In this document: one piece after another, positions 10,511 through 18,316 of the stretch | Numbering within the stretch: the first letter of the stretch is position 1 | How the letters are laid out: the number at the start of each line of letters is the position of its first letter | Assembly: GCA_028751875.1 (NCBI GenBank) | Contig: CM054135.1 | Location: 11,162,631-11,226,630 of the forward strand | DNA length: 64,000 nucleotides | Reading direction: 5' to 3' | From: Rapana venosa | Taxonomy: Eukaryota; Mollusca; Gastropoda; Neogastropoda; Muricidae | Notes under the pieces: generated by a model | Databases searched by the model: none | Seen by the model: the letters and a program-made list of their open reading frames with translations, nothing else | What the model was told of the DNA's origin: nothing | Program-made: the position numbers and the translations under genes

Positions 10511-10545
<35 letters not shown>
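9880..10545 (-). mobile_element. Three tandem copies of a retroelement 3' end separated by (GT)n
   Basis: Near-identical blocks start at about 9888, 10066 and 10391. Each has AAGTCAA...TTTTATTTCCAGA, a GG(T/G)(T/A)CATTGAATAA block and CATCAAGCCATCTA, and two of them include AAATGGATCAATAATATC. Copies 1 and 3 end in long GT tracts; copy 2 is preceded by one. On the minus strand each is a 3' end reading GGAAATAAAA followed by a TTGACTT tail. Confidence 0.6.
10012..10066. repeat. (GT)n microsatellite
   Basis: About 26 GT dinucleotides. Related GT tracts lie at 10357-10389, 10514-10545 and 10644-10730, the last leading into the exon acceptor at 10735. Confidence 0.95.
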
Positions 10546-10576
10546 ATACATAAATGTGCATGATGCGTATGTGTAT

Positions 10577-10643
10577 ATAATAATAATAATAATATATGGA
10601 ATTTTTTACAGCGCTGAATCTTGTAAAGCAACAAATCAAAGCG

Positions 10644-10646
<3 letters not shown>
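10577..10646 (-). mobile_element. CR1/L2-like LINE 3' end, very short copy
   Basis: TAATAATAATAATAAT followed by GGAATTTTTTACAGCGCTGA and CAAATCAAAGCGC is the reverse complement of the 3' terminus of the LINE at 18317-21728. Only about 60 bp remain, an extreme 5' truncation. Confidence 0.7.
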
Positions 10647-10683
<37 letters not shown>

Positions 10684-10735
10684 CATGCATGCGCGCGTGC
10701 GTGCGTGCGCGTGCGTGTGTGTGTGTTGCTTTCAG

Positions 10736-10881
10736 CGGTGGTGAAGGGGCAGGCGTGGTTCGACAGGAGGCCGTGGCTGTGTGAGGTGGTGGCGGCCATG
10801 TGTCTGACGGCCTGCTTCTGCGCCTTCATCTCCCTCACCCTGGCCTCCGTCAACAGATTCGTCTTCATATGTCACAACCAG
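10736..10881 (+). CDS. Class A GPCR (melatonin-receptor-like), exon with ECL1 and TM3
   Basis: Second visible receptor exon, from TTTCAG to a GT donor. It completes the split codon of the previous exon and adds 49 codons (residues 48-96), ending in phase 0. Residue Trp61 precedes Cys63, the TM3 cysteine (3.25) that normally makes the disulfide to extracellular loop 2. TM3 runs to about residue 86. The DRY position reads NRF (87-89), followed by VFICHN. This resembles the NRY...ICH signature of vertebrate melatonin receptors as I know it. The donor GTCCAC is weak and is followed within eight bases by a (CT)n tract. The acceptor is preceded by a GT/GCGT tract. Confidence 0.85.

Positions 10882-10886
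<5 letters not shown>

Positions 10887-10967
<81 letters not shown>
10887..10967. repeat. (CT)n microsatellite next to the exon-2 donor
   Basis: About 80 bp of CT with two CC breaks. It begins five bases after the GT donor of the receptor exon that ends at 10881. Confidence 0.95.
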
Positions 10968-10968
<1 letters not shown>

Positions 10969-11100
10969 GGCATCAAGTCATCCCGAGGTTGTGCGCAGCC
11001 TCACTTTATATTTGTGTAAAGCTTTCAGAATAAGAGAGGTAATAATGTTATCCTAAGTCATATTTTTGTAGCTGACTTTGTGTTATACAGTAACGTGTTG

Positions 11101-11102
<2 letters not shown>

Positions 11103-11143
<41 letters not shown>

Positions 11144-11215
11144 TGTGGTGTATGTGTGTGTGTGTGTGGTGTGTGTGTGTATGTGTTGGTGTGGTGTGTG
11201 TGCGCGCGTGTGTGT
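11103..11215. repeat. (GT)n and GTGTGGT microsatellite
   Basis: Pure GT followed by interrupted TGTGGTGT and GCGCG. Simple sequence in receptor intron 2. Confidence 0.95.
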
Positions 11216-11239
11216 TTAAACCAAAATACTAAGCAGTTC

Positions 11240-11398
11240 GGCAACCCCCTTCATGTATGGGCCAATGGCCTTTTTGTGAATAAACGTTCGGTTCGAGTTC
11301 GAGTTCGAGTTCGAGTTCTCTCTCTCTCTCTCTCTCTCTCTCCTCTCTCTTCTCTCTCTCTCTCTTCTCTCTTCTCTCTCCTCTCTCTCTCTCTCCTG
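11240..11398 (+). mobile_element. Retroelement 3' end with (TTCGAG)n tail, then (CT)n
   Basis: GGCCAATGGCCTTTTTGTGA, ATAAACGTTCG and then GTTCGAGTTCGAGTTCGAG. The GGGxCAATGGCCTTT word recurs at 42380, at the 3' end of another LINE copy. The TTCGAG tail is followed by about 85 bp of (CT)n. Confidence 0.5.
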
Positions 11399-11439
11399 TG
11401 TCTGTCTCGTCTGTGGTCCGTCTCTCTCCCTCATTTTAC

Positions 11440-11815
11440 CCCTCTATACACATACGCGTGCATGCACACGTACAAACTCACACACACACACATACCCACG
11501 CTGTCTGTCTGTCTGTCTGTATCTCCCTCCCTCATTTTCCTCCTACCCCTCTATACACATACGCGTGCATGCACACGTACAAACTCACACACACACCACA
11601 ACAACACTGTCTGTCTGTCTCTGTCTCCCTCTTTCTTTCTCCCCTACCCCTCTACACACAACGCGTGCATGCACACAGGCACACACATATACTTGCGCGC
11701 GCCACACGCATACATGCGCGCGCACACGCACACACACGCAGAGACACACACACACACACACAGAGACACGCACGCAACATCCCCCCACCCCCCCCTCACA
11801 CACACAGAGTCCTGT
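11440..11815. repeat. CA-rich and TCTG-rich simple sequence with a repeated ~100-bp unit
   Basis: The block CTCTATACACATACGCGTGC followed by ATGCACACGTACAAACTCAC occurs twice (about 11441 and 11550), with a diverged third copy near 11650. Each is flanked by CTGTCTGTCT. This is a local tandem duplication inside simple sequence. Confidence 0.75.
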
Positions 11816-11867
11816 TTTCATTTGTATATAGCTGTACAGTTTTTGACGAGATGCCAGCCCTGATATA

Positions 11868-12062
11868 GCCTCTGTGATCGGCTGGGCTATAAACAACAGG
11901 ATTGGATTGGATTGGATTGGACACACAGACACACACACAGACACACACACACACACACACACACACTTTCTCTCTCTCTCTGTCTCTTTCTTTCTCTCTG
12001 TCTCTCTCTCTGTCTCTCTCTCTGTCTCTCTCTCTCTGTCTCTCTCTCTGTCTCTGTCTCTC
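11868..12062 (+). mobile_element. Retroelement 3' end with (GGATT)n tail, then (AC)n and (TC)n
   Basis: TCGGCTGGGCTATAAACAAC is followed by AGGATTGGATTGGATTGG and then (CA)n and (TCTG/TC)n. The design, an ATAAA motif followed by a pentamer tail, matches other 3' ends in the window. Confidence 0.5.
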
Positions 12063-12079
12063 CACCATTACAACTATGT

Positions 12080-12420
12080 TGCTGATAGTGATGGCAGTGG
12101 TGGAAGCGATGGTGATGATGATGATGGCGGTAACCATGGTGGTAATAGTGACGAATGTGAGTGTGATGCTGGCGATGGAGGTGGTGATGGACGGTGGTGG
12201 TAGCAGTGGTGGTTGGTGATGGCTGGCTGATAATGGTGACAATGATGATGGTGATGGGTGTAGGAACTAGGGTACAGCTTCTGCTGGAGGTGATGATGAA
12301 AGATGATGATGACGATGATGACGACGACTACCACGATGATGATGACGACGATGACGTTGATGACGAAAACGTCATTGCTGTACTTGTTTATGGCTGATGA
12401 GGATGGTGAAGATGACAAAA
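12080..12420. repeat. GAT/GGTGAT trinucleotide-rich tract
   Basis: Degenerate GATGATGGTGGT and GACGACGATGAT arrays. Any open frame here encodes only M, V, D and G runs. Confidence 0.85.
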
Positions 12421-12492
12421 AAACAACAACAACAAAGTGGTTGCTGTTCATGAACATGACTGTGACGATAGGCAACGACTGCAACAATGGAT

Positions 12493-13005
12493 GGTCAGTC
12501 GGACTGATGGATGGATGGATGATGGATGGAGGGATGGAGGGATGGAGGGAGGGATGGTTGGATGGAGGGATGTGTGGGTGAATGGATTGGTGGATGGGTG
12601 TGTGGTAGAATGGGTGGATGGAGGATGTGTGAATGAACGGACGGATGATTGGAAGTTGGATGGATGGATGGATGGTGTGGATGGATGTGTGGATGGATGG
12701 ATTGAGGGATGGAGGGATGTGATGATGCATGGATGGGTGGATAGATGTGTGTGGGTGTGTGGTAGAATGGGTGGATGGACGGATGTGTGAATGAAGGACG
12801 GATGATGGATGTTGGATGGATGGATGATGTTGGATGGATGTGGAAAGGATGTGTGGATGGATGTGATGGATTGGATGTGGTTGGATTTGGGTGGTGGATG
12901 GATGGTGTGTGGATGGTGGATGGATGTGTGGATGGATGTGTGGATGGATGGTTAGATGGATGGTTGGATGGATGGATGGATGTGTGGATGGATGGATTTA
13001 GGGAT
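12493..13005. repeat. GGAT minisatellite
   Basis: About 500 bp of GGATGGATGTGTGGATGGA units with longer-period variation. Reverse-strand frames give PSIHPSIHP repeats and are artefacts. Confidence 0.95.
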
Positions 13006-13076
13006 AAGCAAGTGCTGCAGGATAATAGCGATGCTTGTTTACGACGACAGTAACAATGATAACGATGTAAATTCTT

Positions 13077-13077
13077 C

Positions 13078-13120
<43 letters not shown>

Positions 13121-13141
13121 ATAACCTGTACCTTCAATCTC

Positions 13142-13194
<53 letters not shown>

Positions 13195-13240
13195 TTGCGT
13201 GTGTGCGTGCTTGACTCTCTCCCTCTCTCTCTCTCTCAAC
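13077..13240. repeat. (CAT)n, (GT)n and (CT)n before the exon-3 acceptor
   Basis: About 16 CAT units, then about 26 GT units, then CCCTCTCTCTCTCTC, which ends at the CAACAG acceptor at 13242. The CT tract may serve as the polypyrimidine tract. Confidence 0.95.
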
Positions 13241-13242
13241 AG

Positions 13243-13494
13243 TTCTACCACAAGATCTTCACCACCAAGTCCTGCATTGTCGCCTGCGTGGTGGCCTGGG
13301 TACTAGCCTTTCTCTTCGAATTCCCGAACGTGGTGGGGTGGGGCGGGACACTACTTTGACCAGAAGAATCACCAATGCATCTGGGACCGAACAGCGTCCC
13401 TGTCCTACACCATGTTCGTCTCCTTCGCCCTCATCTTCTCCCCCCTCCTCACCATGCTCGTCTGCTTCATCCTCATCTTCAGGCATATCTACCG
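13243..13494 (+). CDS. Class A GPCR exon with TM4, ECL2 and TM5; contains a one-base frameshift
   Basis: Third visible exon, from CAACAG to GTGAGG. The first half reads FYHKIFTTKSC then TM4 with the conserved Trp4.50 (AWVLAF). In the G-rich stretch 13338-13347 the frame breaks and reaches TGA at 13357. Taking one base out of the GGG run lets the reading continue as HYFDQKNHQCIWD, which has the expected ECL2 cysteine, then TM5 and FRHIYR. With that single correction the exon ends in phase 2 and fits the next exon exactly. The downstream coding quality is unchanged, so an extra G from sequencing is more likely than true inactivation, although an allele-specific lesion cannot be excluded. Confidence 0.82.
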
Positions 13495-13495
13495 G

Positions 13496-13800
13496 TGAGG
13501 GAGAAAGGAAGAAAGGAGGAGGAGGAGGAAGAGGGGGAGACGGAGGGAGGAGGGGGCGGTGGGGGAGGGGGAGGAGGGGAAGGAGGAGGAAAAGGAGGAG
13601 GAGGGGAAGAGGAGGGGGAGGAAGAGGAGGGGAGGATGAGTGAGGAGGAGTAGAAGGAGGAAGAGGAGGGGACAAGGAAAAGTAGAAAAAGGAGGAGGAG
13701 AAAGGAGGAGGAGAAGAGAAGAAAGAGGAGGGGAAAAGGATGAGGATGAGGGAGAGAGAGTAGTAGAAGAAGGAAAAGTAGGAGGAGGAGGAGGAGGAGG
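13496..13800. repeat. Polypurine (GGA)n tract after the exon-3 donor
   Basis: Nearly pure G and A directly after GTGAGG. It is followed to about 13925 by a GATGATGGTG tract and at 13960-14020 by degenerate ATTGT pentamers. Confidence 0.9.
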
Positions 13801-14109
13801 GAGATTTTTTTTTAGTGTGATGGTGGAGATGATGGTGGTGCTGAGGATGATGGTGATAGTGTTGGTGGAAGTAGTGATAACAATGATGACGATGATGATG
13901 ATGATGACGGTGGCGAAGAACTTGATGCAATGAGAGAAAAAAAAAGATGATTATGACTTTGCCTTGCATTGTGTTGTATCGTATTATGTTGCATTGCACT
14001 GTACTGTATTGTAACACATTGAAGGATCTTGCACAAGACGCTGCTTGATTGCCACATCATTATAAAAATAACAATTATCTCTTGATAGACAGACCCACTT
14101 GAAATCTAA

Positions 14110-14740
14110 GGTTTGCTGATGACATTGATCCACTTGGAGGTAGAAACAACAATCACCAAGAACGTTAGCGCTACCAGCAAGCAAGAGCAACGAGCTAGTG
14201 TTTATTACAGCACGGAGGCCAGTGCAGAGAAGAGCAAGGTCGTGGCAAACAGCACCAGTGACGCTACTACAGTTTGTTTTAAAACTTATATTTTATTCTT
14301 TTATATCGAGGATAATGGAATAAGCACTTATGTGCTTTTTTTACATCCAGTCCCCGTGTGTATGCGCTTTTGTAAATTCTGTCATCTGTTCCCACCGGCA
14401 TACAATAGCCTACTCTTAAGAAAAGCGAAACAGGATTTAACGTGTGCGCAAGATGTCCTGCGTGCGTTCGCACACGGGGCCTCGGTTTATAGTCTCATCC
14501 GAAGGACATTGGGGGAGAGTGGAGTCTGCACTGATGTTCACTCCAGGGGAAAATATCCCCCTTGGACGGGAATCGAACCCTGGTCGTCAGATTTCGAGCG
14601 CAATGTTCTAACCACTAGGCTGTTCCGTCCCCCAGTTAGCATCGTCATGAATGGTCAGCAACTTGGAGAAGCAGACTCCACTTTCTTATTGGATTCCACG
14701 CTGACCAAAGATGGCCGTTCTTCACTCCGCAGAAAGTTCT
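14110..14740 (+). mobile_element. RTE-like LINE fragment interrupted by a SINE
   Basis: The left part (14110-14276) translates FADDIDPLGG and later EASAEKSKVVANSTSDATT, which is the reverse-transcriptase catalytic box and the region after it. A family A SINE sits at 14277-14637. The right part continues with VMNGQQLGEADSTF and TLTKDGRSS. The order matches the sister copy at 28587-29400. The 5' end is truncated right at the FADD box. Confidence 0.75.
14277..14637 (-). mobile_element. tRNA-derived SINE, family A, full length
   Basis: In minus orientation it begins GGGGGACGGAACAGCCTAGT (A box GCCTAGTGGTTAG), has CCAGGGTTCGATTCCCGTCC (B box and T-arm), then a GGGGATATTTTCCCC palindrome, GAGACTATAAACCGAGG, CCGGTGGGAACAGATGACAG and AGTGCTTATTCCATTATCC. 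It ends with ATATAAAAGAATAAA. This is the reference copy for the family. Confidence 0.85.
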
Positions 14741-14754
14741 CAAAAACCCCCAAA

Positions 14755-14962
14755 GAGCTTATAAACCGAGGTCCCCGTGTGCGAACGCACGCACATCATC
14801 TTGCGTTTCCGTTCAAACCTGTTCCGCTTGCAGAAGAGCAGGGCATGTGTGGTGATGGGAACGGAAAGCAAAATTGACAAAATAGCATGCACACTGCACT
14901 GGGACTGGATGTAAAAAAAAGCCCTACATGAATGCTGATTTATTATCCACGAAATAAAAGAA
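14755..14962 (+). mobile_element. SINE family A, 5'-truncated, inverted relative to its neighbour
   Basis: Carries TATAAACCGAGGTCCCCGTG, GATGGGAACGGAAAGCAAAA and GGGACTGGATGTAAAA, and ends near ATCCACGAAATAAAAGAA. It lies 118 bp from the minus-strand copy, so the two form an inverted pair. Confidence 0.75.
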
Positions 14963-14999
14963 CCAAGGACTCTCTGTCTCTCTCTGTCTGTTTGTCTGT

Positions 15000-15440
15000 C
15001 TGTCTGTCTCTCTCTCCTTAATTTCTTTTTAGATTCTTAAACCCATATTTCTATTGTCGATTTCTCTGTTTTGTTCCGTAATCTCTCTCCCCCCTCCCCC
15101 ACTCAATATCTTAAAGAGCCAAATTTCAAAAGTCACATTGTCTATTTTATTTCGTTTTTCTTTTTCTTTTCAAGAAGTAGTTTCCATCTATCATGTTGTA
15201 CATATTGTTCTATACCTTTCTTTTTCTGTTTTCTTTCTTTCTTTCTTTCTTTTTTCCCCTGTTTTTTTGTTAAAAAGACAAGATTCCTTATTCAACTGTC
15301 ATTTTCTCCCTTTTGTTTTGAATTGATGGAAGATAACCCAGTCACTCATATTCTTGACCTATACTTTTTTCATCCTAATCATCTTCTTGATGTCATACGT
15401 TTCTTTTCTTTTCTTTTTTCTTTTTTTTTTAACCCTCCTA
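15000..15440. other. End of receptor intron 3, T-rich
   Basis: TC-rich and T-rich sequence with no separate gene. It provides a long pyrimidine-rich region ending at CCTCCTAG before the last receptor exon. Confidence 0.7.
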
Positions 15441-15441
15441 G

Positions 15442-15862
15442 AACCAAATTCAACTTGTACCTCTTTGACGGCAACGACCCTTTCCTCTCTCGCAAAATCA
15501 TGCTGGAAGCCTTGCGCACCTCGCGCATGCTGCTGGGCATCTTCGTGGTGTTCCTCGTCTGCTGGACTCCCTACGGCGTCATCATCGTCTTCGACTTCTA
15601 CAAGCAGCTGTCCACGGAGCTCCACCTCTTCCTCACCCTCCTCGCCCACATGCACAGCTCCGCCAACTTCCTCGTCTACATCATCACCAACCGGAACTTC
15701 CGGGCCGCGGCCGTCCACTTCCTGTCCTGTGGGCAGATGACTCTGAGCGGCAGAGGGGACACCAGCGAATCGAAGTCCACGGAGATTGCCAAGATTTCCC
15801 ACAGCCGGGATGTGGCCGTGGTCTCTCACTGCAGCAGCAACAACAGCACTGAGGCACAGTGA
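15442..15862 (+). CDS. Class A GPCR last exon: ICL3, TM6, TM7 and C-terminal tail
   Basis: The final exon follows a T-rich tract and CCTCCTAG. Its first base completes an Arg codon from the previous exon, and 139 more codons lead to TGA at 15860-15862. ICL3 is short and charged (LSRKIMLEALRTSRM). TM6 carries CWTPY. TM7 has NFLVY at the NPxxY position, so Pro is replaced by Phe, followed by ITNRNFRAA at the start of helix 8. The tail is Ser/Thr-rich (SGRGDTSESKS) and could be a phosphorylation target for desensitisation. About 319 residues are visible in the four exons, which is near normal for a class A receptor lacking only its N-terminus and TM1. I see no clear polyadenylation signal; a polypurine tract starts at once after the stop. 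Confidence 0.88.
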
Positions 15863-16830
15863 GGCATGCAGGGAGGAGGAGGAGGAGGGGGGGGGGCAAA
15901 GGGAGGAGAGGAGGAGAAGAAGGAGAGGAGGGGAGGGGAGGAGAGGGGAGGGGGGAAAGGAGGAGAGAGGAGAGGGAGAGAGGAGGAGAGGAGAGGAGAG
16001 GAGGAGAGAGGAAAAGAGAGGAGAGGAGGAGAGAGATGAGAGGAGTGAAGGAGAGGAGAGGTGAGGAGAGAGAGGGAGAGGAGAGGAGAGAGAGAGGTGA
16101 GGAGAGGAAGAGGAGGGGAGAGGAGAGGAAGGGAAAGGGGAGGAGTGAAGTGAGAGGAGAGGAGAGGAGAAGAGAGAGGAGAGGAGAGGAGGAAGAGAGA
16201 GAGGAGAGAGGAGAGGAAGGAGAGGGGAGAGGAGGAGAAGGAGAGAGAGTGAGAGGGGGAGAGGGGGGGGAGGAGAAGAGGAGAGAAGAGAGAGAGGAGG
16301 GAAAGGGGGAGGGAGGAGAGGAGAGGAGAGGGGGGAGGAGAGGGAGGAGAGGGGGAGAGAGAGAGAGGGGGGAGGAGAGGTGAGAGGAGAGGGAGGGAGG
16401 AGAGGGAGGAGAAGGGGGGGAGGGAGGGAGAGGAGAGGAGGGAGAGGAGAGGGAGAAGGAGAGGGGGAGAGGAGAGGAGAGAGAGGAGAGGAGAGGAGGG
16501 GAGGAGGAGGGGAGGAGGGGGAGGAGGAGAGGAGAGGGGAGAGAGGGAGAGGAGAGGGGAGAGGAGAGAGAAGGGAGGAGGTGAGGAGAGAGAGGAGGAG
16601 GATGAGGAGAAGAGAGGGAGGAGGAGAGGAGAGAGAGAGGAGTAGGAGAGGAGGGTGAAGGAGAGGAGGAGGAGAGGGTGTGAAGGAGAGGAGGAAGGAG
16701 AGGAGAGGAGGAGAGAGAGGAGAGGAGAGGAGAGAGAGGAGAGGGGGAGAGGAGGAGAAGAGGAAGGAGTGTAGAGGTGAGAGGAAGGAGGGGGAGGAGG
16801 GAGGGGAAGAGGAGAAGGGAGAGGAGAGAG
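15863..16830. repeat. Polypurine (GGA/GAGAGG)n tract, about 970 bp
   Basis: It starts within ten bases of the receptor stop codon and is almost wholly purine on the plus strand, with rare T. Long G/A-only open frames (about 170 codons of R, E and G) are artefacts. Such tracts can form triplex (H-)DNA. Confidence 0.95.
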
Positions 16831-16988
16831 AGGGTTCTGAGTGTGGTTGATGGATTGAATGTTGACGAGTGTTGGTGTGTTGTTGTAGTTAGGGCGAAGG
16901 GAGGGGGGGGGGGGGGGGGGGTGAGAGAGGTTTTCGAGTCTGGTTGATGGATTGTATTGTTGATAAAGGGTTTTTGGTGTGATGAAGT

Positions 16989-17034
<46 letters not shown>

Positions 17035-18085
17035 TGAGTTTGGTTGAGGATTTTATGGTTTACAAGATTGTTGGTGCGTTGTTGTCAGTTAGGGCGAAGA
17101 GAGGGGCGGGGTGTGAGAGAGGATTTTCGAGTCTGGTTGATGGATTGTACTGTTGATAAGGTTGTTGGTGTGATGAAGGGGGGGGGGGGGGGGGAGGGGG
17201 AGGGGGGAGGGTTCTGAGTTTGGTTGATGGATTGTATGGTTGACAAGATTGTTGGTGTGTTGTCAGTTAGGACGAGGGTGGGGAGGATATGGAGGAGGGG
17301 AGGGGGGGGGGGGGGGGGGAAAGAGAGTAGGGTTTCGAAAAAAAGAACAGAGAGTAGGGTTTGGAGTTTGGTTGATGGACTGTGCTGTTGGTGAAGATTG
17401 ATGGTGTGTTGTCAGTTAGGGCAGGGTGGGCAGGGCAGAGGGACGGGGGTGGGGGTGGGAGGCGAGAGGGTTCTGAATTGGGTTGACTGTATTTGTTTTG
17501 TTTTTTTGTGTTTTGTTTTATTCTTTTATATCGAGGATAATGGAATAAGCACTTACGTGCTTTTTTTTTACATCCAGTCCCCGTGTGTATGCGGTTGTGT
17601 AAATGATGTCATCTGTTCCCACCGGCGCACAGTGACCTACTCGTAACGAAAAGTGGAACAGGATTTAACGTGTGCGCAAGATGTTCTGCTGTATTATTGC
17701 AGACAAGATTGTTCGTTGTGTATTCAGTTAGGGTAAGGGGGAGGGAGGGGGTGGGGGAGGGAAGGTTGTGAGTCTGGTTAATGGACTGTATTATCGTTGA
17801 TAAGATTGTTGGTGTGTTGTCAGTTAGGGAGGGGGTTGACGGGTAGGTGGGGTGGGGGGTGTGGCGAAAGGGTTTTGATTTTGGGTTTGGGACTGTATTT
17901 GTTGGCAAGATTGTTCGTGCGTATTTAGTTAGGGGGGGGGGGGAGAGAGGGGTTCCGAGTCTAGTTGACTGTATTGTTGACAAGGTTGTTGGTGTACTTC
18001 AGTCAGGGAGGGAGGGGGAATGGGGGCGGGGGGGGGGGGGGGGGGGGGGGCAGCAGGGGCGAGAGGGAACTGTATCATTGACAAG
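16830..18085. repeat. G-rich minisatellite, about 90-100 bp unit
   Basis: About ten copies of a unit with GGTTCTGAGTTTGGTTGATG, GACAAGATTGTTGGTGTG and TTGTCAGTTAGGGCGAGG, each separated by a variable G run. Units start near 16833, 16930, 17031, 17118, 17208, 17355, 17468, 17763, 17868 and 17950. A family A SINE interrupts the array at about 17512-17690. Confidence 0.85.
17512..17690 (-). mobile_element. SINE family A, 3' half, inside the minisatellite
   Basis: TATCGAGGATAATGGAATAA, GCACTTACGTGC, ACATCCAGTCCCCGTGTGTA and GGAACAGGATTTAACGTGTG match family A in reverse. The head is missing. Confidence 0.8.
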
Positions 18086-18145
18086 GCTGTTCGTGGGTTG
18101 TCAGTTAATTTAATTTAATTTTATTTTATTTTATTTTATTTATTT

Positions 18146-18316
18146 TATTTCATTCTTTTATATCAGGGATAATGGAATAAGCACTTACGTGCTTTTTTTT
18201 TTTTATACATCTAGTCCCCGTGTGTTTGCGGTTTTGTAAATTCTGTCATCTGTTCCCACCGGCACACAATGGCCTACTCTTACGAAAAGCGGAACAGGAT
18301 TTAACGTGTGCGCACT
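18146..18316 (-). mobile_element. SINE family A, 3' half, abutting a LINE
   Basis: It contains the same blocks as the copy at 17512-17690, nearly identical, and ends at GATTTAACGTGTGCGCA, exactly where the LINE sequence begins. Either the LINE inserted into the SINE or a deletion joined them. Confidence 0.75.

Noticed and set aside
12495..13121. HPSIHPS-repeat protein on the minus strand
   Set aside because: Translation of the GGAT minisatellite.
15359..15829. 156-codon antisense frame opposite the last receptor exon
   Set aside because: Composition shadow of the coding exon; no domain.
15859..16658. R/E/G-rich frames resembling an intrinsically disordered protein
   Set aside because: Translation of the polypurine tract.
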